Numbered from the stretch's first letter, positions 1-9,571 are shown. The stretch: DNA of 50,944 nt from Rhodospirillaceae bacterium (GCA_028819955.1 JAPPKP010000125.1:1-50944); one strand, 5' to 3'. The notes: generated by a model from the letters alone, not told the origin. A program made the numbers and translations.

Positions 1-1
1 G

Positions 2-64
2 CATGCCGCGATGCTGCCGCACCCGCCCGGCCCCGTGCACCGCACCATGGTCCGGAGGGTCTAA
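2..64 (+). CDS. Possible 3' end of a truncated CDS
   Basis: The first 64 bases are GC-rich and stay open in one forward frame until a TAA at 62–64, giving about 20 residues that end in MVRRV. GC content falls sharply just after this stop. This fits the last codons of a gene that starts before the window, but the piece is too short to assign to a family. Confidence 0.3.
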   Translation, partial: HAAMLPHPPGPVHRTMVRRV

Positions 65-175
65 CCAGCATGCGTTGAGCCCAAGACCACATAACCGAAC
101 CAAAAAACGAGGACGACAACCACTCTACACACTGCCACGGCTTTAGGGCTGTCTGTTGTCAGTTTAAGTCACGCT

Positions 176-1561
176 TCATTCGCCGCTCTCCTCCTGTTCG
201 GGTGAGCTTTGATCCGATTTCCTTCGTCCGAATATTCCTCTACCTCGTCCGTTCTTCCGTTGCCAGAATGGCTTCGGCTCTTTCCCGTACGGGACGTCGG
301 GATGAAGGGCATCTTGCAATGCCTTGTGATCCTCCGCTCCCAGATGCTTTCTCAACAACAATGCATCCGCATGGGCAAAATAATTCTCTGCAAGTCGAGT
401 ATTGTATCTGTATAGCTGTACCAGTATTTGCACTAAGTAAATTGCAACAACAAGCACCCCTACGCGGGTTAGACTCGCTGCAACCAACAATTCCGTGTCG
501 GTGATTGATTCCAGACCTCCTTTATTTCGGTCTGTTACCTTACCAATCATCGCACTCAAGACATCGGAACGAGCTCGATCAATCGCATTGTCGAGTGACA
601 CTAATCGGTTTTCTATCAACCTTATCTCCAAAGGAACCTGTGACTTCCGCACCTCAACTGATTTCAGCCCTCCCTGCAAATTTGCTGTCTGTTCGTCCAT
701 GCTTTGCAACAAAAAGCCCGTAAAGTCGTCATGGTCAATAGGCAATCGAGCAACCTTACTTTTGATGTCTGCCAGTTGCCGCGTCAGTACTACTGCTTGA
801 AGCTCAACACTGACCTGTTCATCTCTTAACCAACTAACCCTTTCTTGTAGATCAGTTCTCTCGGCGTTCAATTCTGCGAGAGGATCAAATCTGTTGATAC
901 CGATTTCAGCTATTTTTCCAGCAAATACGATAAATAGAGCAGTGACAATTAATACGGCAATGATGACGTAAAGAATTCCTGTTGCTCTATGCATCATCGA
1001 GTGCGCGCGGAGGCGAATAGCACTGACAGCTAGCCGCACATTCCCGTGAGGCTCTGTTGATATTGTGGACAATAACCCCTCAATATCGGCTTCGCTGCGT
1101 CGAGGCTCGTGATGCTTCGGCGCGTCCTGAGTGACATCCGGTGACTGGAATGGAGTACGTATCCAATTTAAGTTGGCAGCCAATACCGCCAAAACCGGGA
1201 GAATAAACGTAACGATAATGGACACTATATCTGGATTAGAGGACAGGGGATACTCCAGGGGAAAATACAGTATTAGAATAACCAAGACTGCCGCCAATAT
1301 TAGTCCGACGGCGACATATGAAATGTTCTGGCCAAATATACGGGAAAATCGACGGTGGGCCAGAACGCAAATGCCTGAGAGAAGGACTATGCTAACGACC
1401 AATATTGGCGAAATGGCGATGGTCTCTATGAGGTCACGTGCTTGTAAAGCCAAGAGATCTAGCTGGAGATTCGCAATGATCATCCAATACAGAAGTATTG
1501 CGAGCGATGACCAGGCAGCAGTCCGCGCCATCGATGCAAAGTGCGCAAAACGACTATTCAT
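176..1561 (-). CDS. Orphan multi-pass membrane protein with coiled coil
   Basis: This 461-residue protein has no family I recognise. Hydrophobic segments lie near residues 17–36, 46–66, 79–101, 111–131, 193–216 and 360–382. A charged, coiled-coil-like stretch at about 225–340, rich in Glu, Arg, Leu and Gln, sits between the last two segments. The C-terminus is basic, then Ser/Gln/Glu-rich, and probably cytosolic. Base composition is clearly more AT-rich than the nearby metabolic genes and codon use differs, which suggests acquisition by transfer. It stands alone, transcribed away from the acyl-CoA dehydrogenase gene. The ATG at 1559–1561 begins a hydrophobic N-terminus. Function is unknown; a membrane sensor or defence-type protein is conceivable but not shown. 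Confidence 0.75.
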   Translation of the reverse strand: MNSRFAHFASMARTAAWSSLAILLYWMIIANLQLDLLALQARDLIETIAISPILVVSIVLLSGICVLAHRRFSRIFGQNISYVAVGLILAAVLVILILYFPLEYPLSSNPDIVSIIVTFILPVLAVLAANLNWIRTPFQSPDVTQDAPKHHEPRRSEADIEGLLSTISTEPHGNVRLAVSAIRLRAHSMMHRATGILYVIIAVLIVTALFIVFAGKIAEIGINRFDPLAELNAERTDLQERVSWLRDEQVSVELQAVVLTRQLADIKSKVARLPIDHDDFTGFLLQSMDEQTANLQGGLKSVEVRKSQVPLEIRLIENRLVSLDNAIDRARSDVLSAMIGKVTDRNKGGLESITDTELLVAASLTRVGVLVVAIYLVQILVQLYRYNTRLAENYFAHADALLLRKHLGAEDHKALQDALHPDVPYGKEPKPFWQRKNGRGRGIFGRRKSDQSSPEQEESGE

Positions 1562-1995
1562 CGTCTAAACTCGCGTGCTTCATGCGGCGAGCGCGCTGCC
1601 GACGCTGTAGGATGTAACCGACAGAGGCTCGTTATCGGTGGTTGTCGTGGGCGTAGAACTTTCGTCATGGCATGGGGCAGTGCGCTAACACCCCTTCCCT
1701 TGTCACATCGCATATATGATAGATACGGTATGATATTCGTGATATAACAAATTTGCCAGTTTCGTAGCGGTCGTACGGTCTTGGCGAGACGGTGTGAATG
1801 GATTGCCGATGCACCTCCCCGGGGGTTGGTCAGTTCAGGTGCAAGAGAGCGCTGAGGCGGGTCGTGGCGCGCCCCGTCCGGAAGCAACCGTGCGCTGTCT
1901 CCTAACCTATCCCGCGGCGCGCCTCTCCCCTTATGTTATGGTCGCTGGCAGTCCCTTGTGCGGTAGAGCGCGCGGGGGATACCGAAGGAGCCACA
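1562..1995. other. Intergenic region, partly AT-rich
   Basis: About 430 bases lie between two divergent genes. Positions 1700–1760 are AT-rich with TATA-like runs that could hold promoters for either side. Short open frames here do not look coding. The stretch just before 1996 must contain the promoter and leader of the acyl-CoA dehydrogenase gene, including AAGGAG at about 1985–1990. Confidence 0.5.
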
Positions 1996-3168
1996 ATGAC
2001 CTCCAACCGGATGCCGGGCCTCGACTTCGGGCTGGGCGAGACGGCGGACATGATCCGCTCGTCCGTCGAGAGCTTCGCGCAGGCGGAGATCGCGCCGCGG
2101 GCGGAAGAGATCGACGCGAGCAACGAGTTCCCGCGCGACCTCTGGCCGCGCCTCGGCGCCCTCGGCCTGCTCGGCCTCACGGTGGAGGAGGAGGAGGGCG
2201 GCAGCGGCCTCGGCTACCTGGAGCACTGCGTCGCGATGGAGGAGGTGAGCCGGGCGTCGGCCTCGGTCGGGCTCAGCTACGGCGCGCACTCCAACCTCTG
2301 CGTCAACCAGATCAGGCTCAACGGCACGCCTGCGCAACGCGCCCGCTACCTGCCCAGGCTGATCTCGGGCGAGCATGTCGGCGCGCTCGCCATGAGCGAG
2401 CCGGGCGCGGGCTCGGACGTGGTCGGCATGCGCACCCGCGCCGAGCGCCGTGGCGATCGCTACGTCCTCAACGGGTCCAAGATGTGGATCACCAACGGGC
2501 CCGACGCCGAGGTCCTGGTGGTCTACGCCAAGACCGACCCTGAGGCCGGCAGCCGGGGCATCACCGCCTTCCTGATCGAGAAGGGGATGCCCGGCTTCTC
2601 CACCGCCCAGAAGCTCGACAAGCTCGGCATGCGGGGCTCGAACACGTCCGAGCTGGTGTTCGAGGACTGCGAGGTGCCGGCGGAGAACGTGATCGGCGAG
2701 CCGGGCGGCGGCGTGGGCGTGCTGATGAGCGGGCTCGACTACGAGCGCGCGGTGCTCGCCGCCGGGCCCTTGGGGATCATGCGCGCCTGCATGGACATCG
2801 TGCTGCCCTACGTCCACCAGCGCCGGCAGTTCGGCCGGCCCATCGGCACCTTCCAGCTCATGCAGGGCAAGATCGCGGACATGTACACCGCGATGAACGC
2901 GGCCCGGGCTTACGTCTACGCCGTGGCGCGCGCCTGCGACCGGGGCGAGACCAGCCGCAAGGACGCGGCGGGTGCCATCCTCTTCGCGGCCGAGAAGGCG
3001 ACCTGGATGGCGCTCGAGGCGATCCAGGCGCTGGGCGGCAACGGCTACGTCAACGAGTTCGCCACCGGCAGGCTCTTACGCGACGCCAAGCTCTACGAGA
3101 TCGGCGCCGGCACCAGCGAGATCCGCCGCATGCTCATCGGCCGCGAGCTCTTCGAGGAGACGGAATAG
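1996..3168 (+). CDS. ivd: Isovaleryl-CoA dehydrogenase
   Basis: This 390-residue FAD enzyme of the acyl-CoA dehydrogenase family oxidises isovaleryl-CoA to 3-methylcrotonyl-CoA in leucine breakdown and passes electrons to ETF. The sequence shows the family's FAD/substrate segment (SEPGAGSD near 134–141), the WITNG strand (164–168) and the C-terminal GAGTSEI motif. Glu250, in [14 protein letters not shown], sits where isovaleryl-CoA dehydrogenases carry the catalytic base, unlike most acyl-CoA dehydrogenases. The ATG at 1996 is chosen over upstream codons because AAGGAG lies just before it and the family N-terminus begins here. No other leucine-pathway genes are in the window. The first 40 residues recur identically in a broken copy at 28,538–28,687. 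Confidence 0.92.
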   Translation: MTSNRMPGLDFGLGETADMIRSSVESFAQAEIAPRAEEIDASNEFPRDLWPRLGALGLLGLTVEEEEGGSGLGYLEHCVAMEEVSRASASVGLSYGAHSNLCVNQIRLNGTPAQRARYLPRLISGEHVGALAMSEPGAGSDVVGMRTRAERRGDRYVLNGSKMWITNGPDAEVLVVYAKTDPEAGSRGITAFLIEKGMPGFSTAQKLDKLGMRGSNTSELVFEDCEVPAENVIGEPGGGVGVLMSGLDYERAVLAAGPLGIMRACMDIVLPYVHQRRQFGRPIGTFQLMQGKIADMYTAMNAARAYVYAVARACDRGETSRKDAAGAILFAAEKATWMALEAIQALGGNGYVNEFATGRLLRDAKLYEIGAGTSEIRRMLIGRELFEETE

Positions 3169-3398
3169 GTTTTCCTTTCCCTCAAGCGCCGGGCGCTCGC
3201 TCCGCTCGCTTGGCTACGCGCCTCGCGGCGCGGCGCGCGGTCGCGCGCTCCGGTCCGCTTCGCGGCCCGGCCCGTTATCGTCCAGCGCCTCGAAGGTGCC
3301 GACCATGTTTCTCATGCGCTATCGGCATAGGGAGATGCGCGCGCGACACGCTTGCCGCCATCCGCCTGCCTTCCTATCGTGTGGTTCAGCGTCCCCCG

Positions 3399-3486
3399 GC
3401 CCGCGTGGCGGAATTTGGTAGACGCAACGGACTTAAAATCCGTTGGCCTTCGGGCCGTCCCGGTTCGAGTCCGGGCGCGGGCACCA
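3399..3486 (+). tRNA. tRNA-Leu (anticodon UAA)
   Basis: An 88-nt class II tRNA with an encoded CCA end. The acceptor strand GCCCGCG (3399–3405) pairs with CGCGGGC (3476–3482), followed by discriminator A and CCA (3484–3486). The anticodon stem ACGGA/TCCGT encloses loop CTTAAAA, giving anticodon UAA at 3434–3436. A long variable arm (GGCC-TTC-GGCC) and a GGTTCGAGTCC T-arm are both visible. It reads UUA, a rare codon in GC-rich genomes. No integrase or att duplication is seen beside it. Confidence 0.97.
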
Positions 3487-3633
3487 ATCAAATCAATGAG
3501 TTACGGATTGTCAGAGAGAGCCGCTATCGCGAGCCTGACAGAAGAGTCACCGTATCGTCACCGATAGGCCGCCATTCAATGGGGCGCCATCTCCCGCAGT
3601 CGGGCCAGCGGCATACGGCCGGACGGCGTGGCG

Positions 3634-4434
3634 CTACAGCCGGATCGTGTCCTGGAGCGAGAGGCGGCCCTTGAATGCCGTGTAGCCGGAATCGACGACG
3701 TGAATGCCGCCGGTCATGTGGCGGGCCCGGTCCGAGGCCAGATAGACGGCGAAGTTGGCGACGTCCTCCGGCGCCAGGATCGGCATCAGGTGAAGCGCCT
3801 CGAGCTTGGCCCGTTCCTCCGGAACGTTGAGGAATCCTGCCTGGTGGGGCGTGTCGACGAAGCCGGGGCAGATCGCGTTGACGCGAACGCCCTCGGGCGA
3901 GACCCCGGCCGCGAGAGAGCGCGTGAGGGAAACGACGCCGCCCTTGGCGGCGGTGTAGGCGTCGATCCCGGCCTGGCCGATCAGCGCATCGACCGTCGCC
4001 GTCAGGACGATCGAGCCCGCACCCTGGCGCAGCATGTGCCGGCACGCGTACTTGGCGCAGTAATAGGTCCCGGTGAGAACTAGGCCGATGATCCGGTCCC
4101 AGATGTCGTCGTCGAGCTCCGTCGCGCGGTTGTCGTGCTTGTTGACGAGCGGCACGCTCACCGCGTTGTGGAACAGCACGTCGATCCGCCCGTGGTCGCG
4201 TGCGGTCGAATCGACCATATCCCGGACCGACTGGACGTCGCGGACGTCGACCCGGCAGGGGACGGCTCGCCCGCCGCGACCCTCGATGCCGGCCGACACC
4301 TGCGCAGCGCCAGCCTCGTCGATATCGGCGACGACGACGCGCGCGCCTGCGGCGGCCATCAGCTCCGCGCCGGCGCGCCCGATGCCCGACGCGGCGCCGG
4401 TCACAATCGCGATCTTGTCCTCAAGGTCCGTCAT
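3634..4434 (-). CDS. SDR-family NAD(P)-dependent oxidoreductase
   Basis: This 266-residue short-chain dehydrogenase is the last gene of a minus-strand sugar(-acid) operon. It has the cofactor glycine motif TGAASGIG (12–19), an acidic residue after strand 2 (VVVADID, favouring NAD) and the catalytic pair Tyr160/Lys164 (YTAAK). The residue usually occupied by catalytic Ser appears to be Thr147, an oddity that may still support catalysis. From context it could oxidise a sugar, aldonate or 2-keto-3-deoxy-aldonate, as the SDR does in L-fuconate-type pathways. The ATG lies about 25 bases after the preceding permease stop, consistent with co-transcription. Substrate cannot be told from sequence. Confidence 0.85.
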   Translation of the reverse strand: MTDLEDKIAIVTGAASGIGRAGAELMAAAGARVVVADIDEAGAAQVSAGIEGRGGRAVPCRVDVRDVQSVRDMVDSTARDHGRIDVLFHNAVSVPLVNKHDNRATELDDDIWDRIIGLVLTGTYYCAKYACRHMLRQGAGSIVLTATVDALIGQAGIDAYTAAKGGVVSLTRSLAAGVSPEGVRVNAICPGFVDTPHQAGFLNVPEERAKLEALHLMPILAPEDVANFAVYLASDRARHMTGGIHVVDSGYTAFKGRLSLQDTIRL

Positions 4435-4460
4435 CCGGCCTCTCCCGTTCCAGGCGCGCG

Positions 4461-5249
4461 CTACCCCCTGTACCGCGTGAGCCAGAGCGCGACGATCGTC
4501 GCGCCCACGGTCATCACGAGAATCGTGGTGCCGATCGCGTTGACCGTGGGCCGCAACCCTGTGCGAATGAACCCCCAGACGAAGGTGGGCAGCGTGTTGC
4601 CGCCGCCGATGTTGAAGAACGTGATGATGAAATCGTCGAGCGAGAGCGCAGCCGCAATCAGGGCGGCGCCGATGACGGTGGGCCGGATGATCGGGAGCGT
4701 GACCGTGAAGAACGCCTTGAGCGGCGACGCCCCGAGGTCGCGCGCGCTCTCCACCACGGTGCGGTCGAAGGAGACCATGCGGGCATAGACCACCAGGATC
4801 ACGAAGGGCTGCGTGAACAGGAGATGAGCCAGGATCACCGTCAGCAGCCCGAGCTTCATCCCTGCCGCCACGTACGCCGAGAGCAGCGCGACCGCGAGCA
4901 CCAGGGGCGGGAGCATGAGCGGCAGGCAGAGCGCGGCGATGCCGATGTTGGCCTGCCGGGGAGGCAGGCGGGCGAGGCCCATCGCCGCCATCGTCCCGAC
5001 CGTCGCCGAGATCAGGGCGACCGCGCCGCTGATGATCAGGCTGTTCGTCAGCGCGCTCGCGAACTGCCGGTGCTCGATCATCGCCACCCACCACTGGATG
5101 GAGAGGCCGGTGATCGGGAATGCGCTGATCCCCCGGTCGGTGAACGAGAACAGCACCACCAGCAGCAGGGGCGACAGCAGGAAAAAGACGAACGCCCCTG
5201 CGATCGCGCGCCAGACGAGGCTGGACGTCCGGTCTACCGGGGCCGCCAA
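4461..5249 (-). CDS. ABC transporter permease, PotC type
   Basis: An inner-membrane permease of about 262 residues in the binding-protein-dependent family of polyamine and iron importers. About six hydrophobic helices are visible. The cytoplasmic EAA-like loop reads ESARDLGASPLKAFFTVTLPIIRP and would dock on the ATPase. The frame opens inside the end of the preceding permease gene. I choose a TTG codon (5247–5249), which overlaps that gene by 16 bases, because no ATG or well-placed GTG precedes the first membrane helix; the exact start is uncertain. It works with the permease at 5234–6070, the binding protein at 6153–7295 and the ATPase at 9572–10,690. Confidence 0.85.
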   Translation of the reverse strand: MAAPVDRTSSLVWRAIAGAFVFFLLSPLLLVVLFSFTDRGISAFPITGLSIQWWVAMIEHRQFASALTNSLIISGAVALISATVGTMAAMGLARLPPRQANIGIAALCLPLMLPPLVLAVALLSAYVAAGMKLGLLTVILAHLLFTQPFVILVVYARMVSFDRTVVESARDLGASPLKAFFTVTLPIIRPTVIGAALIAAALSLDDFIITFFNIGGGNTLPTFVWGFIRTGLRPTVNAIGTTILVMTVGATIVALWLTRYRG

Positions 5250-6070
5250 CGTGACAGTGCCCAGTTCATGACGGCCACGATGATCAGTGCGCACACGAGG
5301 ATCGAAACCGCCATCGCAGCCCCGAGGGGCCAGTTGAAGGACTTGCCGAACTGCGTCGCCACCATGTTGCCGATCATGACGACCTTGCCGCCGACCAGGA
5401 GCGGCGTGACGTAGTCTCCGACCGGAAGCAGGAAGCAGAAGGTGAAGGCCGCGATCAGGCCGGCCTTGCACTGCGGAATGATGATGCCGACGAGAATGCG
5501 CCAGGGCGGCGCGCCAAGATCGCGGGCGGCCTCGAGCGAGACATCGTCGAGGCCGCGCAGGCTGGCGTAGATCGGCAGGATCGCGAAGGGCAGCAGAAAA
5601 TGAACCAGCGTCACGACGACGGCGCCGGGGCTGTAGAGCAGGGCCGTCAGCGGCTGGGCTACGATGCCGAGCGTGAGCAGCGCGGAATTGAGGACGCCCT
5701 CGTTGCCGAGGATCGTCTTCCACGCGTAGATCTTCATCAGGTAGCCGCCGAAGAGCGTGACGAGCGCGATCAGCAGCAGCGCGGTTCCCCACCTCCCGGC
5801 CTTGAAGCGCGCGATATAGGCGTAGACGAACCCGATCGCCGTCGTGAGCAGCGCAATCAGGAACGCCATTTCAATGGTGAAGAAGAAGATCGTGCCGTAG
5901 CGATCGAAGGTTTCGACGTAGTTCTTCGGCGTGAGGGCCGGCGTGAGCTGGTAGCTCTTGATCCGCCAGAAGCTGATCACGACGAAGTAGATGAACGGTG
6001 CGATGAACAGAACGGCGTACAGGCCGGCCGACGGCCCGACCAGCAAAAGGTTTCCTCTCCGGCTCTCCAT
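5234..6070 (-). CDS. ABC transporter permease, PotB type
   Basis: This 278-residue membrane protein has an N-terminal helix (about 11–33) and five further hydrophobic segments. Its EAA-like loop is EAARDLGAPPWRILVGIIIP, typical of PotB/SfuB-type permeases that form a heterodimer with a PotC-type partner. It sits in the middle of a seven-gene operon and its 3' end overlaps the start of the second permease, a common sign of translational coupling. The family name comes from spermidine/putrescine uptake, but the neighbouring sugar-acid enzymes make a carboxylated or sugar-derived substrate more likely here. That substrate is inference. Confidence 0.88.
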   Translation of the reverse strand: MESRRGNLLLVGPSAGLYAVLFIAPFIYFVVISFWRIKSYQLTPALTPKNYVETFDRYGTIFFFTIEMAFLIALLTTAIGFVYAYIARFKAGRWGTALLLIALVTLFGGYLMKIYAWKTILGNEGVLNSALLTLGIVAQPLTALLYSPGAVVVTLVHFLLPFAILPIYASLRGLDDVSLEAARDLGAPPWRILVGIIIPQCKAGLIAAFTFCFLLPVGDYVTPLLVGGKVVMIGNMVATQFGKSFNWPLGAAMAVSILVCALIIVAVMNWALSRWRPR

Positions 6071-6152
6071 CGCTCAGGAACGGCGCCGAGGACTCTCGCA
6101 ACCGGTGCGCGGCCGCCCCCGCGTGGGAGCGACCGCGCAGCCCTAGGCGGGC

Positions 6153-7295
6153 TTAGCTAGCCTTGAACCGGTCCCACTCGTTCACCCAGTCGTCGAAGGT
6201 GGCGTGGACGCCGTCATCCTCCAGCGGCGGGAAGGCGTAGAACGTGGCCTTCTCGGCGAAGCCTGCGGGATCGTCATAGGGATAGAGCGCCCGGGACGCG
6301 GGATCCAGCGCCTCGATCGCCTTGGTGTTGACGATCCCCTGCACGAATTCCGTCCCGATCTTGACCTGGGCCTCGACGCTGATGATCTGGTTGCACAGCT
6401 TGTGGTCGGCCTCCCAGTTCGGCGCATCGGTCGCGACGCAATAGCTGTCGAGCCAGGCGAATGTTCCCTCCGCCGGGAAGGTGTACTCGACCACGGCACC
6501 GGCGTCGGCGGCAAACTTCTTGATGGCCTCCCAGCCGCTGAAGGTCACGACGACATCGCCGCGGGAGAGGGCATCCGAAAGCTCGCCCCAGCTGACGGCG
6601 ACCATGCGGACCTGCTTCTCCTTCAGCTCGATCATGTAGTCGACCGAGGCACGCAGCTGATCGTGGGTGAGCGAGGTTGCCGACTCGGCATCGGTGACGA
6701 TGCGGGCGGCCAGCATGATGTTGCCGAGGGGGTCGTCCATCATGCCGACCTTGCCTTCGTACTCGGCATTGAAGAGGTCGTTCCAGGAGCCCGGCGCCTC
6801 GGGCACCGCGGCGGGGTTGTACATCATCGGCGCGGAACCCCAGGTGAACGGCACGCCGTAGAGCTTCCCGTCCTGGTTGAGATTCTCGTCGTTCTTGAAG
6901 AGCGGCATGACGTCTTCGAGATTGGGAACCATCGAGGTATCGATCGGCGCGACCAGGCCGGTTCCGGCCAGCAGGGGCACGTAGCCCATGTAGGGCGTCA
7001 CGATATCGACGGTGCCGATGCCGCCGGCCCGCAGCTTGGTGACGATCTCGTCGTTGTTGCCGATGTAGGTCGTGGCGAGTTCGATGCCTTCGCTCTCCAT
7101 GAACCCGCCGACGAACAGCGCCTCGTCGTATCCCTGCCAGCCGAGAAAGACCACTTCACTGGCAGCGCGTGCCGAGCCGGCACCGAACCCGGCACCGAGT
7201 GCGGCGGAGCTCGCGGCGGCGAGTGCGCCGAGATTGAAACCACGACGCGTTACGGGCGCCATCGTGCGCACCTTCATCAAACCGGAATTTTTCAT
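6153..7295 (-). CDS. Extracellular solute-binding protein, PotD type, Tat-like signal
   Basis: A 380-residue periplasmic binding protein for the PotABCD-type importer. The N-terminus has a twin-arginine-like motif (TRRGFNL near 16–22), a hydrophobic Ala/Gly stretch and an ARA-A cleavage site near residue 43, so export may use Tat. The mature part starts SEVVFLGWQGYDEA, as in bacterial spermidine/putrescine-type binding proteins. The ATG at 7293–7295 is preceded by AGGAAGG. The binding residues cannot be read reliably, so the ligand is open; the adjacent dehydratase and lactonase genes suggest a sugar acid or derivative. Confidence 0.87.
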   Translation of the reverse strand: MKNSGLMKVRTMAPVTRRGFNLGALAAASSAALGAGFGAGSARAASEVVFLGWQGYDEALFVGGFMESEGIELATTYIGNNDEIVTKLRAGGIGTVDIVTPYMGYVPLLAGTGLVAPIDTSMVPNLEDVMPLFKNDENLNQDGKLYGVPFTWGSAPMMYNPAAVPEAPGSWNDLFNAEYEGKVGMMDDPLGNIMLAARIVTDAESATSLTHDQLRASVDYMIELKEKQVRMVAVSWGELSDALSRGDVVVTFSGWEAIKKFAADAGAVVEYTFPAEGTFAWLDSYCVATDAPNWEADHKLCNQIISVEAQVKIGTEFVQGIVNTKAIEALDPASRALYPYDDPAGFAEKATFYAFPPLEDDGVHATFDDWVNEWDRFKAS

Positions 7296-7383
7296 CCTTG
7301 AGCCTTCCTTTCTCGCGTGGCGGAACACGGTCCGCGCTGGTTGCACAAACGCAGGCGAGACATCGCGCCCGCGTGACGCTGTA

Positions 7384-8535
7384 TCACTCCGATGCGACAA
7401 CGCTATAGGGCACGAACTCGCCGTCTCGCCGATAGGCCTCGTGATAGGTCATCAGCTTGTCTTCGTCGACCTCGACGCCGAGGCCGGGCTCGTCGATGCG
7501 GCCCCATTTGGGACCGTCGGCGATGGGAATGCGCTCCAACAGAATGTCGTCGGTCATGATCTGCGCCGTCTGCTGATGCCCGTCGCAGGCATTCGGCGCG
7601 CACAGCATGGCGTGCTGCCCCGCGGCAGCCGTGATGCCGAGCTCGCCATGGGTGTGCTTGCAGACGAGCTGACCCTCGCGATCCGCCGTATGGATCAGGG
7701 CCAGAAAGCGGCGAAACGACCCGACCCAGTAATTCGACGCGCACAGGTAGTCGCAGCTGCGGCTCTGCACGATCCGGATCGCATCGGCCTCACGCCACAG
7801 CCCCTCGTTGGCGCAGAGCGCCGGCAGTCCCGGCTGCCTGAGGTCGGCCATGTTCTCCACCGGATCGATGGGCACCGGCGCCTCGACGAAATCCAGATCG
7901 AAGCGCGCGTGCCAGCGCAAAAGCGTACGGTGCGCCTCAGGGAGCGTCCAGGCCTGGTTCACGTCGATGCGAATACGCGCGTCGGGCCCGATGGCCTCGC
8001 GCAGCGCTGCCAGCATGTCCTCCTCGAGGGCGGTGTCGCGGCCGACCTTCAGATAGAACACCGCGTAGCCGCGGCCGATCCCGTCCCGCCCCTGCCGAGC
8101 CACTTCGTCCGGCGTGCCCCAGTGGAGGTAGTAGAAGTAATCGACCTCGTCCCGCAGTGCGCCGCCGAAGAGACGGTAGAGCGGCTGGCCGCAGGACTTG
8201 CCGCACAGATCCCAGAGCGCCATGTCGATGCCGGCGAAGGCGAAGTTGCCGGTCATCTCCTGAAACTGCCAGCCGCCGGATATGAAGACGTCGCGCGCAA
8301 TGGCCTCGGTTTCCCACGGGTCCCTGCCGACGACGAAGGGCGCCATGCTGCGAATCGCGCTCTCGATGCCGGCGGTGTCCGCGGCGGTGCAGCTCTCTCC
8401 CCATCCGACGAGGCCGCAATCCGTCGTGAGCTTGACGATTACGTCGGAGACGCCGCTGCGGGCAACGATCGAGCTCAGCTCGTCGTGTTTGTAGGGAACG
8501 CGGACCGGAAAGGTCTCCAGCTTGGCGATGCGCAC
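7384..8535 (-). CDS. Enolase-superfamily dehydratase/racemase (MR subgroup)
   Basis: This 383-residue protein has the enolase-superfamily capping domain (about 1–125) and a beta-barrel. Probable active-site residues are Lys163 (YLKVGR), metal ligands Asp191 (RIDVNQAW), Glu218 (FVEAP) and Glu244 (CANEG), and an Asp262 / His294–His296 (KHTHGELG) pair. An Asp–His dyad without the KxG lysine of muconate-cycloisomerase types points to the mandelate racemase subgroup, most of which dehydrate aldonates to 2-keto-3-deoxy acids. The lactonase and SDR neighbours support sugar-acid dehydratase activity, but the exact substrate is unknown. The stop is 14 bases from the next ORF upstream, consistent with one operon. 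Confidence 0.88.
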   Translation of the reverse strand: MRIAKLETFPVRVPYKHDELSSIVARSGVSDVIVKLTTDCGLVGWGESCTAADTAGIESAIRSMAPFVVGRDPWETEAIARDVFISGGWQFQEMTGNFAFAGIDMALWDLCGKSCGQPLYRLFGGALRDEVDYFYYLHWGTPDEVARQGRDGIGRGYAVFYLKVGRDTALEEDMLAALREAIGPDARIRIDVNQAWTLPEAHRTLLRWHARFDLDFVEAPVPIDPVENMADLRQPGLPALCANEGLWREADAIRIVQSRSCDYLCASNYWVGSFRRFLALIHTADREGQLVCKHTHGELGITAAAGQHAMLCAPNACDGHQQTAQIMTDDILLERIPIADGPKWGRIDEPGLGVEVDEDKLMTYHEAYRRDGEFVPYSVVASE

Positions 8536-8549
8536 GCCCGCTCTCCGGC

Positions 8550-9443
8550 CTATCCCGGAAACGGCACTTCCGGCAGCCCTCGAACACCCGGCGACAGCGC
8601 AAAGATCCCGCCCGCCAACGGGTGCTCGTCGTCACTGGCATCGGGGTACCGGGCCGTCGTGACGTAGAGAATGTCGAGATCGTCCCCGCCGAATATGGCG
8701 CTGGTGACACGCGGGCAGGGCAGCTCGACCTTGCGGTCGATGGTGCCGTCGGGCGCCCAGCGCAACAGGCACCCGCCGTCCCAGCGCGCGTTCCAGAGGA
8801 AGCCCTCGGCGTCGATGGTCGAACCGTCGCCGAAACCCAGTTCCAGGTCATCGGTCTTGGCGAAGACACGGCGATTGGCGACCGTTCCGTTCTCGATATC
8901 GAAGTCGTAGGCGTAGATCCCGACGAGCGTGTCGCCGAAGTACATCACCGTGTCGTCGGGACTCCAGGCGACGGTATTGCTGATGCCGATCTCGGTATCC
9001 ATGCGGTGGCAGGAGCCATCTCCGTCGATGCGCCAGAGACTGCCCGAGTTCTCCGACATGGGTTTCTCGGTGCCGTCGGGATTCATGTTGTTCTGCATCG
9101 TGCCGAACCAGAAACGGCCGCGGCGGTCGCTCTTGCCGTCGTTCGACCGGTTGCCCGGCAGGTCCGCCTCCGGGGCAACCAGGCGCTCGTGACGATCGGT
9201 GTCCGGATCCCAGGTGTCGACGCCCGTGGTGGTCGCGACGATCAGTCCGCCCTGCGCGCGCAGCGACATCGACGTGACCATCTCGGGGGTCTGCCAGGTG
9301 CGAAGCTCCCCGGTGGACGGGGTCCAGCGGTGGACCATGTAGGCGGGGACGTCGGTCCAGTAGAGAGCCTTTTCGGCTGGCGACCAGACGGGGCCTTCTC
9401 CCAGCCAGGACTTGCAGTCCACCACACACTCGACATCGGCCAT
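8550..9443 (-). CDS. SMP-30/gluconolactonase family lactonase
   Basis: A 297-residue six-bladed beta-propeller enzyme of the SMP-30/LRE family, which opens sugar lactones using a divalent metal. Expected metal ligands are visible: Glu16 in the LGEGPVW motif, Asn and Asp in the RSNDGKSDRRGRFWFGTM region, Asn in ISNTVAWSPDD, and the acidic residue of the GDGSTIDAEGFLW blade. It follows the ATPase gene by 128 bases and precedes the enolase-family gene by 14, so it probably supplies an aldonate from a lactone to the dehydratase. Length is normal for the family. Confidence 0.9.
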   Translation of the reverse strand: MADVECVVDCKSWLGEGPVWSPAEKALYWTDVPAYMVHRWTPSTGELRTWQTPEMVTSMSLRAQGGLIVATTTGVDTWDPDTDRHERLVAPEADLPGNRSNDGKSDRRGRFWFGTMQNNMNPDGTEKPMSENSGSLWRIDGDGSCHRMDTEIGISNTVAWSPDDTVMYFGDTLVGIYAYDFDIENGTVANRRVFAKTDDLELGFGDGSTIDAEGFLWNARWDGGCLLRWAPDGTIDRKVELPCPRVTSAIFGGDDLDILYVTTARYPDASDDEHPLAGGIFALSPGVRGLPEVPFPG

Positions 9444-9571
9444 GGCCGGTCTCCCCCCACGTCGCGCACGACGCGGGCATTATGGGTCAGCGGGATGTCG
9501 TTGCAAACGCGGGCCGCCGAGGCGGGGCACGCGGCCATGCCCACGGCGGGCTTGCCGGAGTGCCGGAAGCC

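Noticed and set aside
1558..1887. 109-codon minus-strand frame between the orphan membrane gene and ivd
   Set aside because: It overlaps the membrane gene's start, crosses an AT-rich promoter-like stretch and has no ribosome site or family features.
3399..3486. tRNA-Leu as an island insertion site
   Set aside because: No integrase, no repeated tRNA 3' end and no composition shift directly downstream.
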